Source: an uncultured Thiohalocapsa sp.
GTDB taxonomy: Bacteria > Pseudomonadota > Gammaproteobacteria > Chromatiales > Chromatiaceae
DNA: 64,000 bases
Direction: 5' to 3'
NCBI RefSeq assembly: GCF_913062725.1
Contig: NZ_CAJXWY010000013.1
Location: forward strand, 1 to 64,000
A program made the translations under genes and the position numbers. Of the stretch, positions 26,116 to 35,758 are shown one piece after another (the first letter of the stretch is position 1; every line of letters begins with the position of its first letter). The notes beneath the pieces were generated by a model. It saw nothing but the letters and a program-made list of their open reading frames with translations. It did no database searches and had not been told where the DNA came from.

Positions 26116-28227
26116 ATGGAACCCGCTGTTCATATCGGTCCCCGATCGGCCACTTCCACGCCTCTGGCGGAGCCGGATACCGGCCGCTGGCGCCTGCCGG
26201 ACCTGCTTGATTTCGACTACTACGTGGACCGCGACGAGCAGCGCATGCGCGAGGACCCGGCCGAGCGTAAGCACCTCGCGGAGCGCGATCGCCGGCTCTA
26301 CCGGGAGCGCATCGCGCCGAGCATCAAGGCCCGCGAGCATACCCCGGCGCACCGTAGCGCCGCGCTGCGCCGCTGGCTCGCCGTCCGCCGCGGCGGCGAG
26401 GACGCATCCATCAAGGCATTGCTACCGGGCTCCGCTTTCGCACGCGGACAACGCCTGGTTGCCATCGCCCTCGGTGTGCTCGGCTTCCTCGGCGGCGTTG
26501 GCGTGGCCTCCGCGCTGTTGCAGTATGAGGGCGAACAGCCGGTCAACGTGTCCTGGTACGTCTTCGTGCTGGTGATCCTGCAGGTGCTGCTGCTTGCGGT
26601 CACCGCCGTGGCCTGGTACACGCGGCGCTCGCGCGCGATGCAAACCGCGGTGCAGGATTTCACACTGGTCGGCCACTTGCTGAAGCCGCTGTTCGGCGCC
26701 GCCGCGCACTGGGTGCAGCGCCAGCGCCTGGCGCATCTGCCACCGGATGTGCGCGAGCACGCCAAGGCCCGCCAGGGTCTGCTGTCCGGCCATTTCGCCC
26801 TTTATGGACCGGCCGCCTATCTGCCCATGCTGATTCCCGCGCAGTTGTTCGGGATCGGTTTCAATGTCGGCGTCATCCTGACCACCATCGCCTTGGAGTG
26901 GTTCACGGATATGGCCTTCGGCTGGGGCTCGGCGCTGAATGTGCAGCCGGGCACCATCCACACCCTCGCCCACATCATCGCCCTGCCCTGGTCCTGGCTC
27001 TTCGGCGATGGTGTGGGCGTGCCGACACTGGAGCAGGTGGAAGGCACACGCATCAGCCTGAAGGACCCGCTGTTCATCATGGATGCCGAGCACCTGCGCT
27101 CCTGGCGCTGGTTCCTGGTGCTGGCGGTGCTCGTCTACGGCCTGCTGCCGCGGCTGCTCCTGCTGGGACTGTCGCTGCTGACGGTGCGTCGCACCCTGGC
27201 GGCACTGCCCTTCACGCACCAGCGCACGCAGGCGCTGTATGCGCGCATGATCACACCCCAGTTGGAGACCGCCGGCGGCACCGGCCAGGGCCCGGAGATG
27301 CCGATCCCGGGACCATTACATCCAATGAGCGCGGCGCGCGCGGCACCGCCTGCGGAGCCTGTGACGCCGCGCCCGGCAGCGGGGCAGGCCGACACCAAAG
27401 AGGCAGCCCCCGCCCAACGTCCACCGGCGCCGGCATCGACGCCCGAGCCAGCCGCGCCGAAGCCGGTGCCGCAGCCCATGACGTCGGTACGGCCCGAGCG
27501 CGAATCCGCGACGGTGCTGACCGAGCCGACGCTGGCGCAATCCCGGGTGGAGCGCTCCGGGACTTCGTCGGGCGACAAGCAGCCTGCCGCAGCAAGCGCC
27601 GCAGCGACGACGCCCGCGCTGGCCCAGGCACCGCCGAAGATGGCCTCGTCAGCGGCGCAGCGAACGACGGAGGCCGGTGCGGCACCAGCGCCAGCCGCGG
27701 CGCCCGCCCCGGCACGAGCGCCGGCGTCTCGGTCCACGCCGGCGGCGACCCAGTCCAAAACCGCTCTGACCGTTGCCGCCGACGCCTGCGTACTGCTCAT
27801 GCATGTGGACGTGGCGGATGTGCTGGCTCCCACCGACCACGAACGGCTGCAGCGACTGCTGCACGGGCACTCGGGCTGGCAGGTCGCGGGCAGCGCCACC
27901 TTCGGCGGCGGCAGCACCATGGCCAGGCAGGCACTCGACATGATCGAGTCCGCCCATTGGCGCGCCCCCCCGGCTCGGGTCGCCCTACTGGCGGACGGCT
28001 CTCAGCCCCCTATCACCGAGACCCTGAGGTTTCTGCGGGCTGCGCGGGCGGCGGCGGGTGCCCATGCACAGCTGTTGCTGGTGCTCGTGGGCGATCCGGA
28101 CGGCGATGACCCGCTGCCGCCGTTGTCCACCTTCGAGCTGCAAGACTGGCAGAGCAAGCTCGAGCAGTTGGCCGACCCCTACCTGCGGCTGGAGATGCTG
28201 ACGGGGCCCGCAGAGGAGACAGAGTAA
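26116..28227 (+). CDS. DUF2868-type membrane protein
   Basis: About 703 residues. After LPDLLDFDYYVDRDE near the N-terminus, the protein has hydrophobic helices at about residues 107-133 and 141-165, another pair near 235-270 and one near 330-360. This helix layout, with the segments QGLLSGHFALYGPAAYLPML and TDMAFGWGSALNVQPGTIHT, matches DUF2868 as I remember it. The region from about 390 to 550 is a disordered Ala/Pro-rich linker. A C-terminal domain of about 150 residues follows (LTVAADACVLLMHVDVADVL onward). The stop overlaps the next gene's start by one base (TAATG), so the two are coupled. Function is unknown. Confidence 0.75.
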   Translation: MEPAVHIGPRSATSTPLAEPDTGRWRLPDLLDFDYYVDRDEQRMREDPAERKHLAERDRRLYRERIAPSIKAREHTPAHRSAALRRWLAVRRGGEDASIKALLPGSAFARGQRLVAIALGVLGFLGGVGVASALLQYEGEQPVNVSWYVFVLVILQVLLLAVTAVAWYTRRSRAMQTAVQDFTLVGHLLKPLFGAAAHWVQRQRLAHLPPDVREHAKARQGLLSGHFALYGPAAYLPMLIPAQLFGIGFNVGVILTTIALEWFTDMAFGWGSALNVQPGTIHTLAHIIALPWSWLFGDGVGVPTLEQVEGTRISLKDPLFIMDAEHLRSWRWFLVLAVLVYGLLPRLLLLGLSLLTVRRTLAALPFTHQRTQALYARMITPQLETAGGTGQGPEMPIPGPLHPMSAARAAPPAEPVTPRPAAGQADTKEAAPAQRPPAPASTPEPAAPKPVPQPMTSVRPERESATVLTEPTLAQSRVERSGTSSGDKQPAAASAAATTPALAQAPPKMASSAAQRTTEAGAAPAPAAAPAPARAPASRSTPAATQSKTALTVAADACVLLMHVDVADVLAPTDHERLQRLLHGHSGWQVAGSATFGGGSTMARQALDMIESAHWRAPPARVALLADGSQPPITETLRFLRAARAAAGAHAQLLLVLVGDPDGDDPLPPLSTFELQDWQSKLEQLADPYLRLEMLTGPAEETE

Positions 28228-29753
28228 TGGCACACGCAGCCCGCATACAGATGCCGCGGCGCGACGGCGGCGCCGCGCTTCGATCGCCAGTGCCGCAAAG
28301 CGTGAGCGAAGCGGCCGAGCAGGTGCCCGTGCTGGCGATCATGGGTCACCCGAATGCGGGCAAGTCCTCGGTGGTGGCGACCCTCACCGAGAACGACCGT
28401 ATTGCCATCGACAAGCGCGCCGGGACCACCACCACCACCGACGATTATCCGGTCATCATCGACGGCCGCACGGTGATGATGTTCGTCGATACGCCGGGCT
28501 TCCAAAACCCGAGCGACATTCTCGAGTGGTTCCAGGCCCATGCCGACGAGCCGGATCTGGCGGGCGCCTTCGTGGCTGCGCACGGCGATGACCCGATGTT
28601 CAGCCACGACTGCGCCCTGCTGCGCCCGGTGGCCGCCGGCGCCGGCATCATCCTGGTCGTGGACGGCTCCAAGCGTATCAAGGAAAAGGACCGCACCGAG
28701 ATGGAGCTGCTGCGCCTCACGGCGCGCCCGCGCATGGCCATCCTGAATAACCTCTCCAAGGTCACCAGGCACATGCCAGCTTGGCAGGATGCGCTGAACA
28801 AATCCTTCAACTCGGTGCGGGAGTTCAACGCCCATCGCGCCACTTATGCCGAGCGCATCGCATTGCTCGGCGCACTCAAGGCCATCGACCAGCGCTGGGA
28901 GCCCATGCTGGAGGAGACCATCCGGGCCTTCCGCGACGACTGGGCGCGGCGCATCGAGCACAGCGCAGACACCATCATCCGATTGATGAAAAATGCCTTG
29001 ACCAAGCGCGTCACCCGGGTGGTCAAGGCGAACGACATTCACTCCGACGATCAGCGCACGGCGATCCAGCGCCAGCTCACCGAGGCCCTGCAACAGGCGC
29101 TGCGCCAGTTGGAGGTGGACGCCCAGCAGGATATTCGCGGCCACTTCCGCCACAACGTCTGGGATGTGCCCGCCACCTCACTGCTGGCGAAGGATCTGTT
29201 CTCAGAGGAAGTGGAAGAGGCGCTCGGACTGCGCCAGCGCCAGTTGGCGATGGCCGGTGCCGCCGCCGGAGCCGTCTCCGGCGGCGCCATCGATCTCGGG
29301 CTCGGCGGCCTGTCCTTCGGCACGGGTGCACTCATCGGCGGCGTGGTTGGCGGTGCGCTCGGCGTGCTCGGAGGCGCCGCGCTCGCGAAGCTCGACATCC
29401 AACGCACCCTGGGGGTCGAGCGTTTTTCGCTGGGTCCGGTGACCAACCCGCGCTTTCCCTTCGTGCTGCTCGATCGGATCATCCTCTACGCTGCGCGGGC
29501 CATGAACTGGGCCCACGGCCGGAAGGCGGCGGACGAGACGGCGCCCAACCGCGTCCCGGAGAAAGATCTCGGGCGCAAGCGTGGCTTCACCGAGACCCTC
29601 AGCGCCGAGGACCACCGCACACTGGCCAAATTCTTCGTCGCCGCCCGGCGCGGTAAAGAGGACACGGCACACGAGGAAAAGAGCCGCGAGATCATCGTCG
29701 ATCTCCTGCGCGGGCTCTCCACCAGCGACATGGATGCCCGGCTCGGGCTCTAG
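28227..29753 (+). CDS. DUF3482-type GTPase with glycine-zipper membrane segment
   Basis: A 508-residue protein with a GTPase domain. G1 is GHPNAGKSS (about residues 40-48), the G2 region is TTTTTDDYPV, G3 is DTPG, and the G4-like motif is LNNLSK (not the classical NKxD). After a helical middle part with long amphipathic stretches, a glycine-rich hydrophobic segment (about 345-385, e.g. LSFGTGALIGGVVGGALGVL) could insert into membranes. The C-terminal part follows. It is coupled to the DUF2868 gene by a 1-bp overlap, and these two families commonly occur as neighbours. A membrane-remodelling or channel-regulating role is inference. Confidence 0.82.
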   Translation: MAHAARIQMPRRDGGAALRSPVPQSVSEAAEQVPVLAIMGHPNAGKSSVVATLTENDRIAIDKRAGTTTTTDDYPVIIDGRTVMMFVDTPGFQNPSDILEWFQAHADEPDLAGAFVAAHGDDPMFSHDCALLRPVAAGAGIILVVDGSKRIKEKDRTEMELLRLTARPRMAILNNLSKVTRHMPAWQDALNKSFNSVREFNAHRATYAERIALLGALKAIDQRWEPMLEETIRAFRDDWARRIEHSADTIIRLMKNALTKRVTRVVKANDIHSDDQRTAIQRQLTEALQQALRQLEVDAQQDIRGHFRHNVWDVPATSLLAKDLFSEEVEEALGLRQRQLAMAGAAAGAVSGGAIDLGLGGLSFGTGALIGGVVGGALGVLGGAALAKLDIQRTLGVERFSLGPVTNPRFPFVLLDRIILYAARAMNWAHGRKAADETAPNRVPEKDLGRKRGFTETLSAEDHRTLAKFFVAARRGKEDTAHEEKSREIIVDLLRGLSTSDMDARLGL

Positions 29754-29782
29754 TGGGCGCCCACAGGCGGCACCCACCCTAC
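29753..29782. repeat. Short palindromic repeat between convergent genes
   Basis: GTGGGCGCCCAC (29753-29764) is a perfect palindrome that starts in the stop codon of the GTPase gene, followed by CACCCACCCTA. On the minus strand it reads TAGGGTGGGTG…GTGGGCGCCCAC, resembling the dispersed TAGGGTGGG-type repeats of many proteobacteria. It may also act as a terminator for the converging GTPase and dsbA genes. Confidence 0.35.
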
Positions 29783-29790
29783 AGACGCCC

Positions 29791-30489
29791 TCAGCCCGCT
29801 TCCTCGGTGGTCTGTGTCGACCGTGCCTGGCCGTCACCGCCTTCACGATCCACCAGGTGGTCGATCACCTGAAACATGCGGGCACTGCTGCCGGCCTGCC
29901 TGGCGCTGGTGACGTACTTGCCATTGACGACCATCGCCGGCACGCCATCGATGGCATAGCGACGCACCAGATCAGCTGATTGACGGACCTGCATATCCAC
30001 CGGGAAGGAGTTGTAGGCGGCGCGAAACTGCGCTTCGTCGATGCCCTGCTCGCCGGCGAACGCGATGATCTGCTCCTCGGTGAAAATCTTACGGCGTTGG
30101 TCGTGCAGCGCTTTGAACAGGGGCTCGTGCAGCTTATCGAGGGCGCCGATCTGCTCGGCGGCGAAATAGGCCTTGGCATGCGGCACCCAGCGCGGTGAAG
30201 CGGCGGCCGGCATGCGGCGGAAGGTCACACCCGCAGGCTTATCGGTGAGCCAGCGCTCGATGAGGGGCTCCAACTGATAGCAGTGTGGGCAGCCGTACCA
30301 AAACAGTTCCAGCACCTCCACGTCGTCGCCCGCCTCGGCACGTGCGGGCTCTGCCACCACGCGGTAGTCGATCCCCTCATCGAAGCCGTCGGCCGCCGGC
30401 ACGATGCCTGCTGCCGAGAGCAGGGCCAGCAGTACGCCCATCCGCGCCAGCGGCAGCAAGCGGTGCAGTGTATACGGTTGCATGGTCAT
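29791..30489 (-). CDS. dsbA: Periplasmic thiol:disulfide interchange protein DsbA
   Basis: Oxidises cysteine pairs in exported proteins. The 232-residue precursor has a signal peptide (LLPLARMGVLLALLSAAGIV, cleavage near AAD). It has a thioredoxin fold with the active site CPHC in LELFWYGCPHCYQLEP and the cis-proline in IDGVPAMVVNGKY. The start at 30489 has GAGGAGAG upstream. It lies downstream of ubiA in the dnaB-radA block. Confidence 0.95.
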   Translation of the reverse strand: MTMQPYTLHRLLPLARMGVLLALLSAAGIVPAADGFDEGIDYRVVAEPARAEAGDDVEVLELFWYGCPHCYQLEPLIERWLTDKPAGVTFRRMPAAASPRWVPHAKAYFAAEQIGALDKLHEPLFKALHDQRRKIFTEEQIIAFAGEQGIDEAQFRAAYNSFPVDMQVRQSADLVRRYAIDGVPAMVVNGKYVTSARQAGSSARMFQVIDHLVDREGGDGQARSTQTTEEAG

Positions 30490-30691
30490 GACTGAGCTCT
30501 CCTCTTTCAGCGGTCTCGAAGGGAACGGCGCCGACATGCGCCGACTGCATGGCAGGTGGGGACGCCGACGCGGATTATGCAGGTGCCCGTATGGGGTGGA
30601 CGCCGTCCGGTGCGACGGCGGGCCGGGGGGCATGGCCGTCATCCAGCGCCCTCGCATGGACACCGGCCACCGCCGCGGTCGCCCATGGCGG

Positions 30692-31609
30692 CTAGCCGGC
30701 GGTCACCGGGTAGAGCAGATAATCCAGCACCAGCCCCAGGAAAATGGCCATGCCGAAGTAGTTGTTGTTCAGAAACGCGACGAAGCAACGCTTCGGCTCG
30801 CGGTCACGGATCAGCCATTGCTGATAGACCGCCAGCAGGGCCGCCACACCGAGCCCGGCGAAGTAGACCCAGCCGCGGGCGCCGGCGGCGCCCACCCAGG
30901 CGAGCAGCGCCAACATCAGCACCTGCAACAGACCGACCACCAGACGATCGTAACGACCGAACAGGATCGCGGTGGACTTGATGCCGATCTTCAGATCATC
31001 ATCGCGGTCCACCATGGCGTACTGCGTATCGTAGACCAGCGCCCAAATCACCGTCGCCGCGAACAGCACCCAGGTGAAGCCGGGAATGCCTTCCTGGATG
31101 GCCATGAACGCCATGGGCACCGCCCAACCGAAGGCGGCCCCCAGGAAGAGCTGCGGAAAGTGTGTGTAGCGCTTCATGAAGGGGTAAATGGTCGCCAGCA
31201 CCACCGCGACCACCGACAATGCCACCGTCTGCCAATTGAGCATCAGCACCAGGGCGAAGGCGACCAGGCACAGCACCACGAAGACGGCAACAGCCTCCGC
31301 CGGCGCGATGATCCCGAGCGCCAGGGGTCTGGCGCTGGTGCGCGCCACATGGCCATCGAGCTCGCGATCCGCGTAGTCGTTGATGGCACAGCCCGCCGAG
31401 CGCATCAGCACCACGCCAGTGATGAAGATCAGCACCACGCGCCAGGGCGGATACCCCTCGCCCGCCAGCCAGAGGGCCCACAGCGCCGGCCACATGAGCA
31501 GAAAAATGCCGATGGGCTTATGCAGGCGCACCAGCCGCACATAGGCGTCCAGGCGCGCGCGCCAGATCGGTGAGCGGGGCGTCAGGGGCTTGGTCTCCGG
31601 AAGGCTCAT
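30692..31609 (-). CDS. ubiA: 4-hydroxybenzoate octaprenyltransferase UbiA
   Basis: Integral membrane prenyltransferase that attaches the polyprenyl tail to 4-hydroxybenzoate in ubiquinone synthesis. The 305-residue sequence has both aspartate-rich motifs, NDYADRELDGHVARTSARPL and YDTQYAMVDRDDDLKIGIKS, and about eight to nine membrane helices. The ATG at 31609 is favoured; 12 more in-frame codons are open upstream. It is in the minus-strand series rpsF…radA-ubiA-dsbA. Confidence 0.95.
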   Translation of the reverse strand: MSLPETKPLTPRSPIWRARLDAYVRLVRLHKPIGIFLLMWPALWALWLAGEGYPPWRVVLIFITGVVLMRSAGCAINDYADRELDGHVARTSARPLALGIIAPAEAVAVFVVLCLVAFALVLMLNWQTVALSVVAVVLATIYPFMKRYTHFPQLFLGAAFGWAVPMAFMAIQEGIPGFTWVLFAATVIWALVYDTQYAMVDRDDDLKIGIKSTAILFGRYDRLVVGLLQVLMLALLAWVGAAGARGWVYFAGLGVAALLAVYQQWLIRDREPKRCFVAFLNNNYFGMAIFLGLVLDYLLYPVTAG

Positions 31610-31751
31610 GGGCGGCGAATCTCTGGGTTGCCGCGGGGCGGCCATCGCACGTGCCCCGGGGGCGCCACACGTCAGAGCAGGCGCGGCGTAGCGTCGAAAA
31701 ACCCCGAATTATGGCACAGCGCTGATCTTGGTTGGGTGCGACGCAGCGCCG

Positions 31752-33179
31752 TCAAATGGCATCCAGTGCCTCGGCGAGGGCCAGCACCGGCTTGATGGCG
31801 AGCCCCTGGACACCGCCCTTGGGCACATTGGCCTTGGGCACGATGGCCTGCTTGAGTCCGTGCTTGGCGGCTTCGCGCAGCCGGTCCGGGCCGTTCGGCA
31901 CCGGACGGATCTCGCCCGAGAGGCCGATTTCACCAAACACCGCAAGATCCAGGGGCAACGGGCGGTCGCGGTGGCTGGAGAGCACCGCCAGTAATAGCGC
32001 GAGATCGGCGGCGGTCTCGGTGACCCGCACGCCGCCGACGGCGTTGACGAAGACATCCTGATCGAACATCGCGATGCCGCCGTGGCGATGCAGCACCGCC
32101 AGCAGCATGGCGAGCCGGTTCTGCTCCAGCCCCACGGCGACGCGGCGCGGATTGGCCAGCGGGCTCTGATCCACCAGGGCCTGCACCTCCACCAGCATGG
32201 GCCGGGTGCCCTCGCGGGTCACCAGCACCACCGAGCCCGGCACGGGGCGGTCGTGGCGGGCGAGGAAAATGGCCGACGGATTGCGCACCTCGCGCAGGCC
32301 CTTGTCGGTCATGGCGAAGACCCCGAGCTCATTGACGGCGCCGAAGCGATTCTTCACGGCGCGCACCAGCCGGTGCGTGCCGTCCGCCTCGCCTTCGAAG
32401 TAGAGCACCGTATCCACCATGTGCTCCAGCACCCGCGGGCCGGCCAGCGCGCCTTCCTTGGTGACGTGCCCGACCAGAAAGACCGTGGTCGCCGTGAGCT
32501 TCGCGAAGCGCACCAACTGGGCTGCGGTCTCGCGCACCTGGGAGACGCTGCCCGGGGCCGAGGCGAGGGCGTCGGTGCAGAGCGTCTGGATGGAATCGAC
32601 GATGAGCACCTGCGGTCGCTGTGCCGCCGCGGTGACGAGAATCTGCTCGACGCCCGTCTCCGCGAGCAGTCGCAGCCCGCCGCCCGCCGCCGACGGGTCG
32701 GCGGCGGTGGATTCCGCCACCAGCCCCAGGCGGTGAGCCCGCAGACTGACCTGTTGCGGCGACTCTTCGCCCGTCACGTAGAGCACCGGCTGATGCGCCG
32801 CCACGGCGGCCGCCGCCTGCAGCAGCAGGGTCGACTTGCCGATGCCCGGATCACCGCCGATGAGCACCACCGAGCCCGGCACCAGACCGCCGCCGAGCAC
32901 CCGGTCCAATTCCCCGATACCGCTCGGCGCGCGGGTCTGCTGCTCCGGCGTCACCTGCGCCAGCGACAGCACCTCGCTCGGCGACAACGCCGCGCCGCCC
33001 GGGCCGACCGCGCCGGCCCAGCCGCCGCCGGCGCGGGCTGAAGGCGTGGGCGCCACAACAACCTCCTCGAGACTGTTCCAGGCGCCGCAGTCCGGGCACT
33101 GGCCCGCCCACTTCGGCTGCTGCGCCCCACAGGCGTTACAGACATAGGCGCTGCGGGGCTTCTTCGGACGTTGGGCCAT
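31752..33179 (-). CDS. radA: DNA repair protein RadA
   Basis: RecA-like helicase that promotes branch migration in recombination. The 475 residues show the N-terminal zinc finger (CNACGAQQPKWAGQCPDC), the Walker A GGDPGIGKST, the RadA signature KNRFG in VKNRFGAVNELGVFAM, and the Lon-like C-terminal domain. It begins 95 bp after the dnaB stop, the common order in this group. Confidence 0.97.
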   Translation of the reverse strand: MAQRPKKPRSAYVCNACGAQQPKWAGQCPDCGAWNSLEEVVVAPTPSARAGGGWAGAVGPGGAALSPSEVLSLAQVTPEQQTRAPSGIGELDRVLGGGLVPGSVVLIGGDPGIGKSTLLLQAAAAVAAHQPVLYVTGEESPQQVSLRAHRLGLVAESTAADPSAAGGGLRLLAETGVEQILVTAAAQRPQVLIVDSIQTLCTDALASAPGSVSQVRETAAQLVRFAKLTATTVFLVGHVTKEGALAGPRVLEHMVDTVLYFEGEADGTHRLVRAVKNRFGAVNELGVFAMTDKGLREVRNPSAIFLARHDRPVPGSVVLVTREGTRPMLVEVQALVDQSPLANPRRVAVGLEQNRLAMLLAVLHRHGGIAMFDQDVFVNAVGGVRVTETAADLALLLAVLSSHRDRPLPLDLAVFGEIGLSGEIRPVPNGPDRLREAAKHGLKQAIVPKANVPKGGVQGLAIKPVLALAEALDAI

Positions 33180-33274
33180 GACATGAATGTTGTTGCGGGG
33201 GCAGCCCGGCTATCGTCGCCGGTCGCTCTTGGCCGTGCCCCGACGGGCGCGGCCATGCCGCGGCGTTAAGCGGC

Positions 33275-34708
33275 TCAGTAACCGTCGTCGCCGTAGAGAT
33301 TATCGGCGAGATTCTCGAACTTGGTGTACTGCCCCAGGAAGGCCAGCTTCACGGTACCGATGGGGCCGTTGCGTTGCTTGCCGATGATGATTTCGGCCAC
33401 GCCCTTGTCCGGGCTGTCCTCGTTGTAGACCTCATCGCGGTAGATGAACACGATCAAGTCCGCATCCTGCTCGATGGCGCCCGACTCGCGCAGATCCGAC
33501 ATGACCGGGCGCTTGTTCGGACGCTGCTCCAGGGAGCGGTTCAGCTGCGAGAGGGCGATCACCGGCACGCTCAGCTCTTTGGCCAGCGACTTCAGCGCGC
33601 GGCTGATGGCGGAGATCTCCGTGGCCCGGTTCTCACCTTCGGTGGGCGCCTGCATGAGCTGGAGATAATCGATGACGATGAGCCCGAGGGTCTGCTCGCT
33701 GCGCTGCAGCTCGCGCTGCAGCCGCCGCACCCGGGCGCGCACTTCGGTCGGCGACAGCGCCGGCGTGTCGTCGATGTACAAGGGCGCCTGCGAGAGGATA
33801 TGCACGGCTGAGGTCAGTCGCGGCCAGTCCTCGTCGGTGAGCTTGCCGGTGCGCACCCGGTGCTGGTCGATCTGCCCCAGCGACGACATCATGCGCATGG
33901 CCAGCGAGTCGCCGGGCATCTCCATGCTGAACACAGCCACGCCGGTACCAGTCTTGATGGCCACATTCTCCGCCAGGTTCATGGCGAAGCTGGTCTTGCC
34001 CATGGACGGCCGTCCGGCGACGATGATGAGGTCCGCCGGCTGCAGGCCGGAGGTCTTCATGTCGAAGTCGATGAAGCCCGTCGGCAGGCCGGTGATGGGC
34101 TCATCGCGATGGAACAGCTCGTCGATCTTGTCGACGGCGAGCTTGAGCAGGCTCTCGATGGGCTGAAAGCCGCCGCCGCGGGCGAGCTGCTCGGCGATCC
34201 CGAACACCTTCGCCTCGGCGGCATCGAGGATCTCCGCCTCCGAGCGCCCGCCGGTATCGAAGGCCAAATCGGCGATGCCGGTGCCGGCCTTGATGAGCTG
34301 CCGCAGCACCGAGTTGAAGCGAATGATGCGCGCGTAGTGGGCGGCATTGGCGGCGGAGGCGGTATTGCGGTCGATCTCCGCCAGATAGTCCATGCCGCCG
34401 ACGTCCGCGAGCAGCTTGCGCTTCTCCAGCGCCTCCGCCAGCGTGATGACATCGAAGGGCTGGTCCTGCTCGGCGAGCAGGGCGACGGCGCGAAAAATCA
34501 GCTGATGCTCGCGGCGGTAGAAGTCGACCTCCCGCACCTTGTCCGCCACCAGCTCCCAGGTGCCGTTCTCGAGCATCAACGCCCCGAGCAGGGACTGCTC
34601 CGCATGCACGTTGTGCGGCGGAATCCGCATGCCTTCGAACGCCGCCGCGCCATCATGCTCGCCGCCGAAAGGCGCCGGGGGCTGCGCATCCTGATCGTCG
34701 ATCTCCAC
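33275..34708 (-). CDS. dnaB: Replicative DNA helicase DnaB
   Basis: Hexameric 5'-3' helicase of the replication fork. Motifs seen are the N-terminal IPPHNVHAEQSLLGALMLEN, Walker A in IVAGRPSMGKTSFAMNLAEN, SMEMPGDSLAMRMMSS, Walker B LIVIDYLQLMQ, and SDLRESGAIEQDADLI. I choose the GTG at 34706-34708 because CAGGAGG lies 7 nt upstream, giving 477 residues, close to the usual ~470. A longer frame from an ATG at 34756 lacks a ribosome site. A small CCTG-T7-CAGG inverted repeat (34719-34733) overlaps the leader. Confidence 0.97.
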   Translation of the reverse strand: MEIDDQDAQPPAPFGGEHDGAAAFEGMRIPPHNVHAEQSLLGALMLENGTWELVADKVREVDFYRREHQLIFRAVALLAEQDQPFDVITLAEALEKRKLLADVGGMDYLAEIDRNTASAANAAHYARIIRFNSVLRQLIKAGTGIADLAFDTGGRSEAEILDAAEAKVFGIAEQLARGGGFQPIESLLKLAVDKIDELFHRDEPITGLPTGFIDFDMKTSGLQPADLIIVAGRPSMGKTSFAMNLAENVAIKTGTGVAVFSMEMPGDSLAMRMMSSLGQIDQHRVRTGKLTDEDWPRLTSAVHILSQAPLYIDDTPALSPTEVRARVRRLQRELQRSEQTLGLIVIDYLQLMQAPTEGENRATEISAISRALKSLAKELSVPVIALSQLNRSLEQRPNKRPVMSDLRESGAIEQDADLIVFIYRDEVYNEDSPDKGVAEIIIGKQRNGPIGTVKLAFLGQYTKFENLADNLYGDDGY

Positions 34709-35142
34709 GCGGCTTCCTCCTGTTTTTTTCAGGCGAGACAACAACGACCGCGGCATCGTCGGGGCCCGCTGGCTGCGGGGGATCGGCGCATGCTCGGCGC
34801 TGCTTGAGGGTCGATTGTCGACGCACGGGCGGGCTGCGGCAAGCAGCACCGGATGGCCAGCGGAACGTCACGGCGCGTATCGAGCCGTCGCCGTCCGGGG
34901 GCAACAGCCAGCGGCGCGGCGGCTAGGGGCTCGCCGGCAACGGGCTACGGATCTGTGCCGACCGGCGCACAACGCGGCAGATGGTTGCTGGCGAAGAGAT
35001 CGGCGCCACCATGGGGACGGTCGGCGCGATGACGCCGGAGAGCGGCAGGCGGCGGGGGGATGGGCGCGCGCATCTTCCCGCAGGCCAGTGCGGCCCGGGG
35101 AGGTGACCCCCCGGCCCTGTCCCCCACCGCAGGCCCGAACGA
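34709..35142. other. 434-bp gap between rplI and dnaB
   Basis: No gene is recognised, although neighbours on both sides are usually closely packed in this block. An imperfect GC-rich stem-loop (GGCC-GGGG pairing around 35092-35116) sits about 30 bp after the rplI stop and could terminate or attenuate the ribosomal transcript. It has no T-tract in the minus-strand direction. The remainder shows only chance open frames. Confidence 0.4.
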
Positions 35143-35592
35143 CTAATCCGCCGGGACCACTTCGATGAGGATGACCACGTGCACATCGGAGTGCAGATGC
35201 ACCTCCACCTCGAACTCGCCGATGTGACGGAAGGGGCCATGCGGCAGGCGCACTTCGTTTTTCTTCACCTCGTAGCCGGCGCCGGTGAGGGCATCGGCGA
35301 TGTCCGCGGCGCCCACGGAACCGAACAGCCGCCCCTCATCACCCGCCTTGCGTGGGATGGTGACTGTCAGACCCTCGAGTTGCTCGCGCCGGCCCTCGGC
35401 GTGCGCCAGCGCCGCTGCGGCCTGGGCCTCGAGCTCGGCGCGGCGCGCCTCGAAGGCTTTCAGGTTGTCGTCGGTGGCGGGCACCGCAGCACCTTTTGGA
35501 ATGAGATAATTGCGACCGAACCCCGGGCGCACGGCGACCTTGTCGCCGAGATCGCCGAGACCGACGACCTTCTGCAGCAGGATGACATCCAT
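35143..35592 (-). CDS. rplI: 50S ribosomal protein L9
   Basis: The 149-residue protein has the L9 signature GLGDLGDKVAVRPGFGRNYL followed by IPKGAA at the N-terminus, the long connecting helix and the C-terminal RNA-binding domain (IPRKAGDEGRLFGSVGAADI). The start at 35592 has GAGGA about 7 nt upstream. Third gene of the rpsF-rpsR-rplI operon. Confidence 0.98.
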   Translation of the reverse strand: MDVILLQKVVGLGDLGDKVAVRPGFGRNYLIPKGAAVPATDDNLKAFEARRAELEAQAAAALAHAEGRREQLEGLTVTIPRKAGDEGRLFGSVGAADIADALTGAGYEVKKNEVRLPHGPFRHIGEFEVEVHLHSDVHVVILIEVVPAD

Positions 35593-35758
35593 TAGAAGTC
35601 CTCGAAAAATAACATCACGGCCACGAGCGGGCGGCGCCTGCCATGAGCCGGGGCCCGCGCGTCCGGGCCGGGAGTTGGTTGCCGGGTGGAGCGCCTGTGG
35701 TGGGAGGCGGCTCGTCCTCGCCAGCAAACCTGATTGGGTCCGCGACGACGCGCGCCGA

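Noticed and set aside
34815-35168. Small plus-strand gene between dnaB and rplI
   Set aside because: Low-complexity Arg/Ala/Gly frame with no ribosome site or motif, antisense to the operon.
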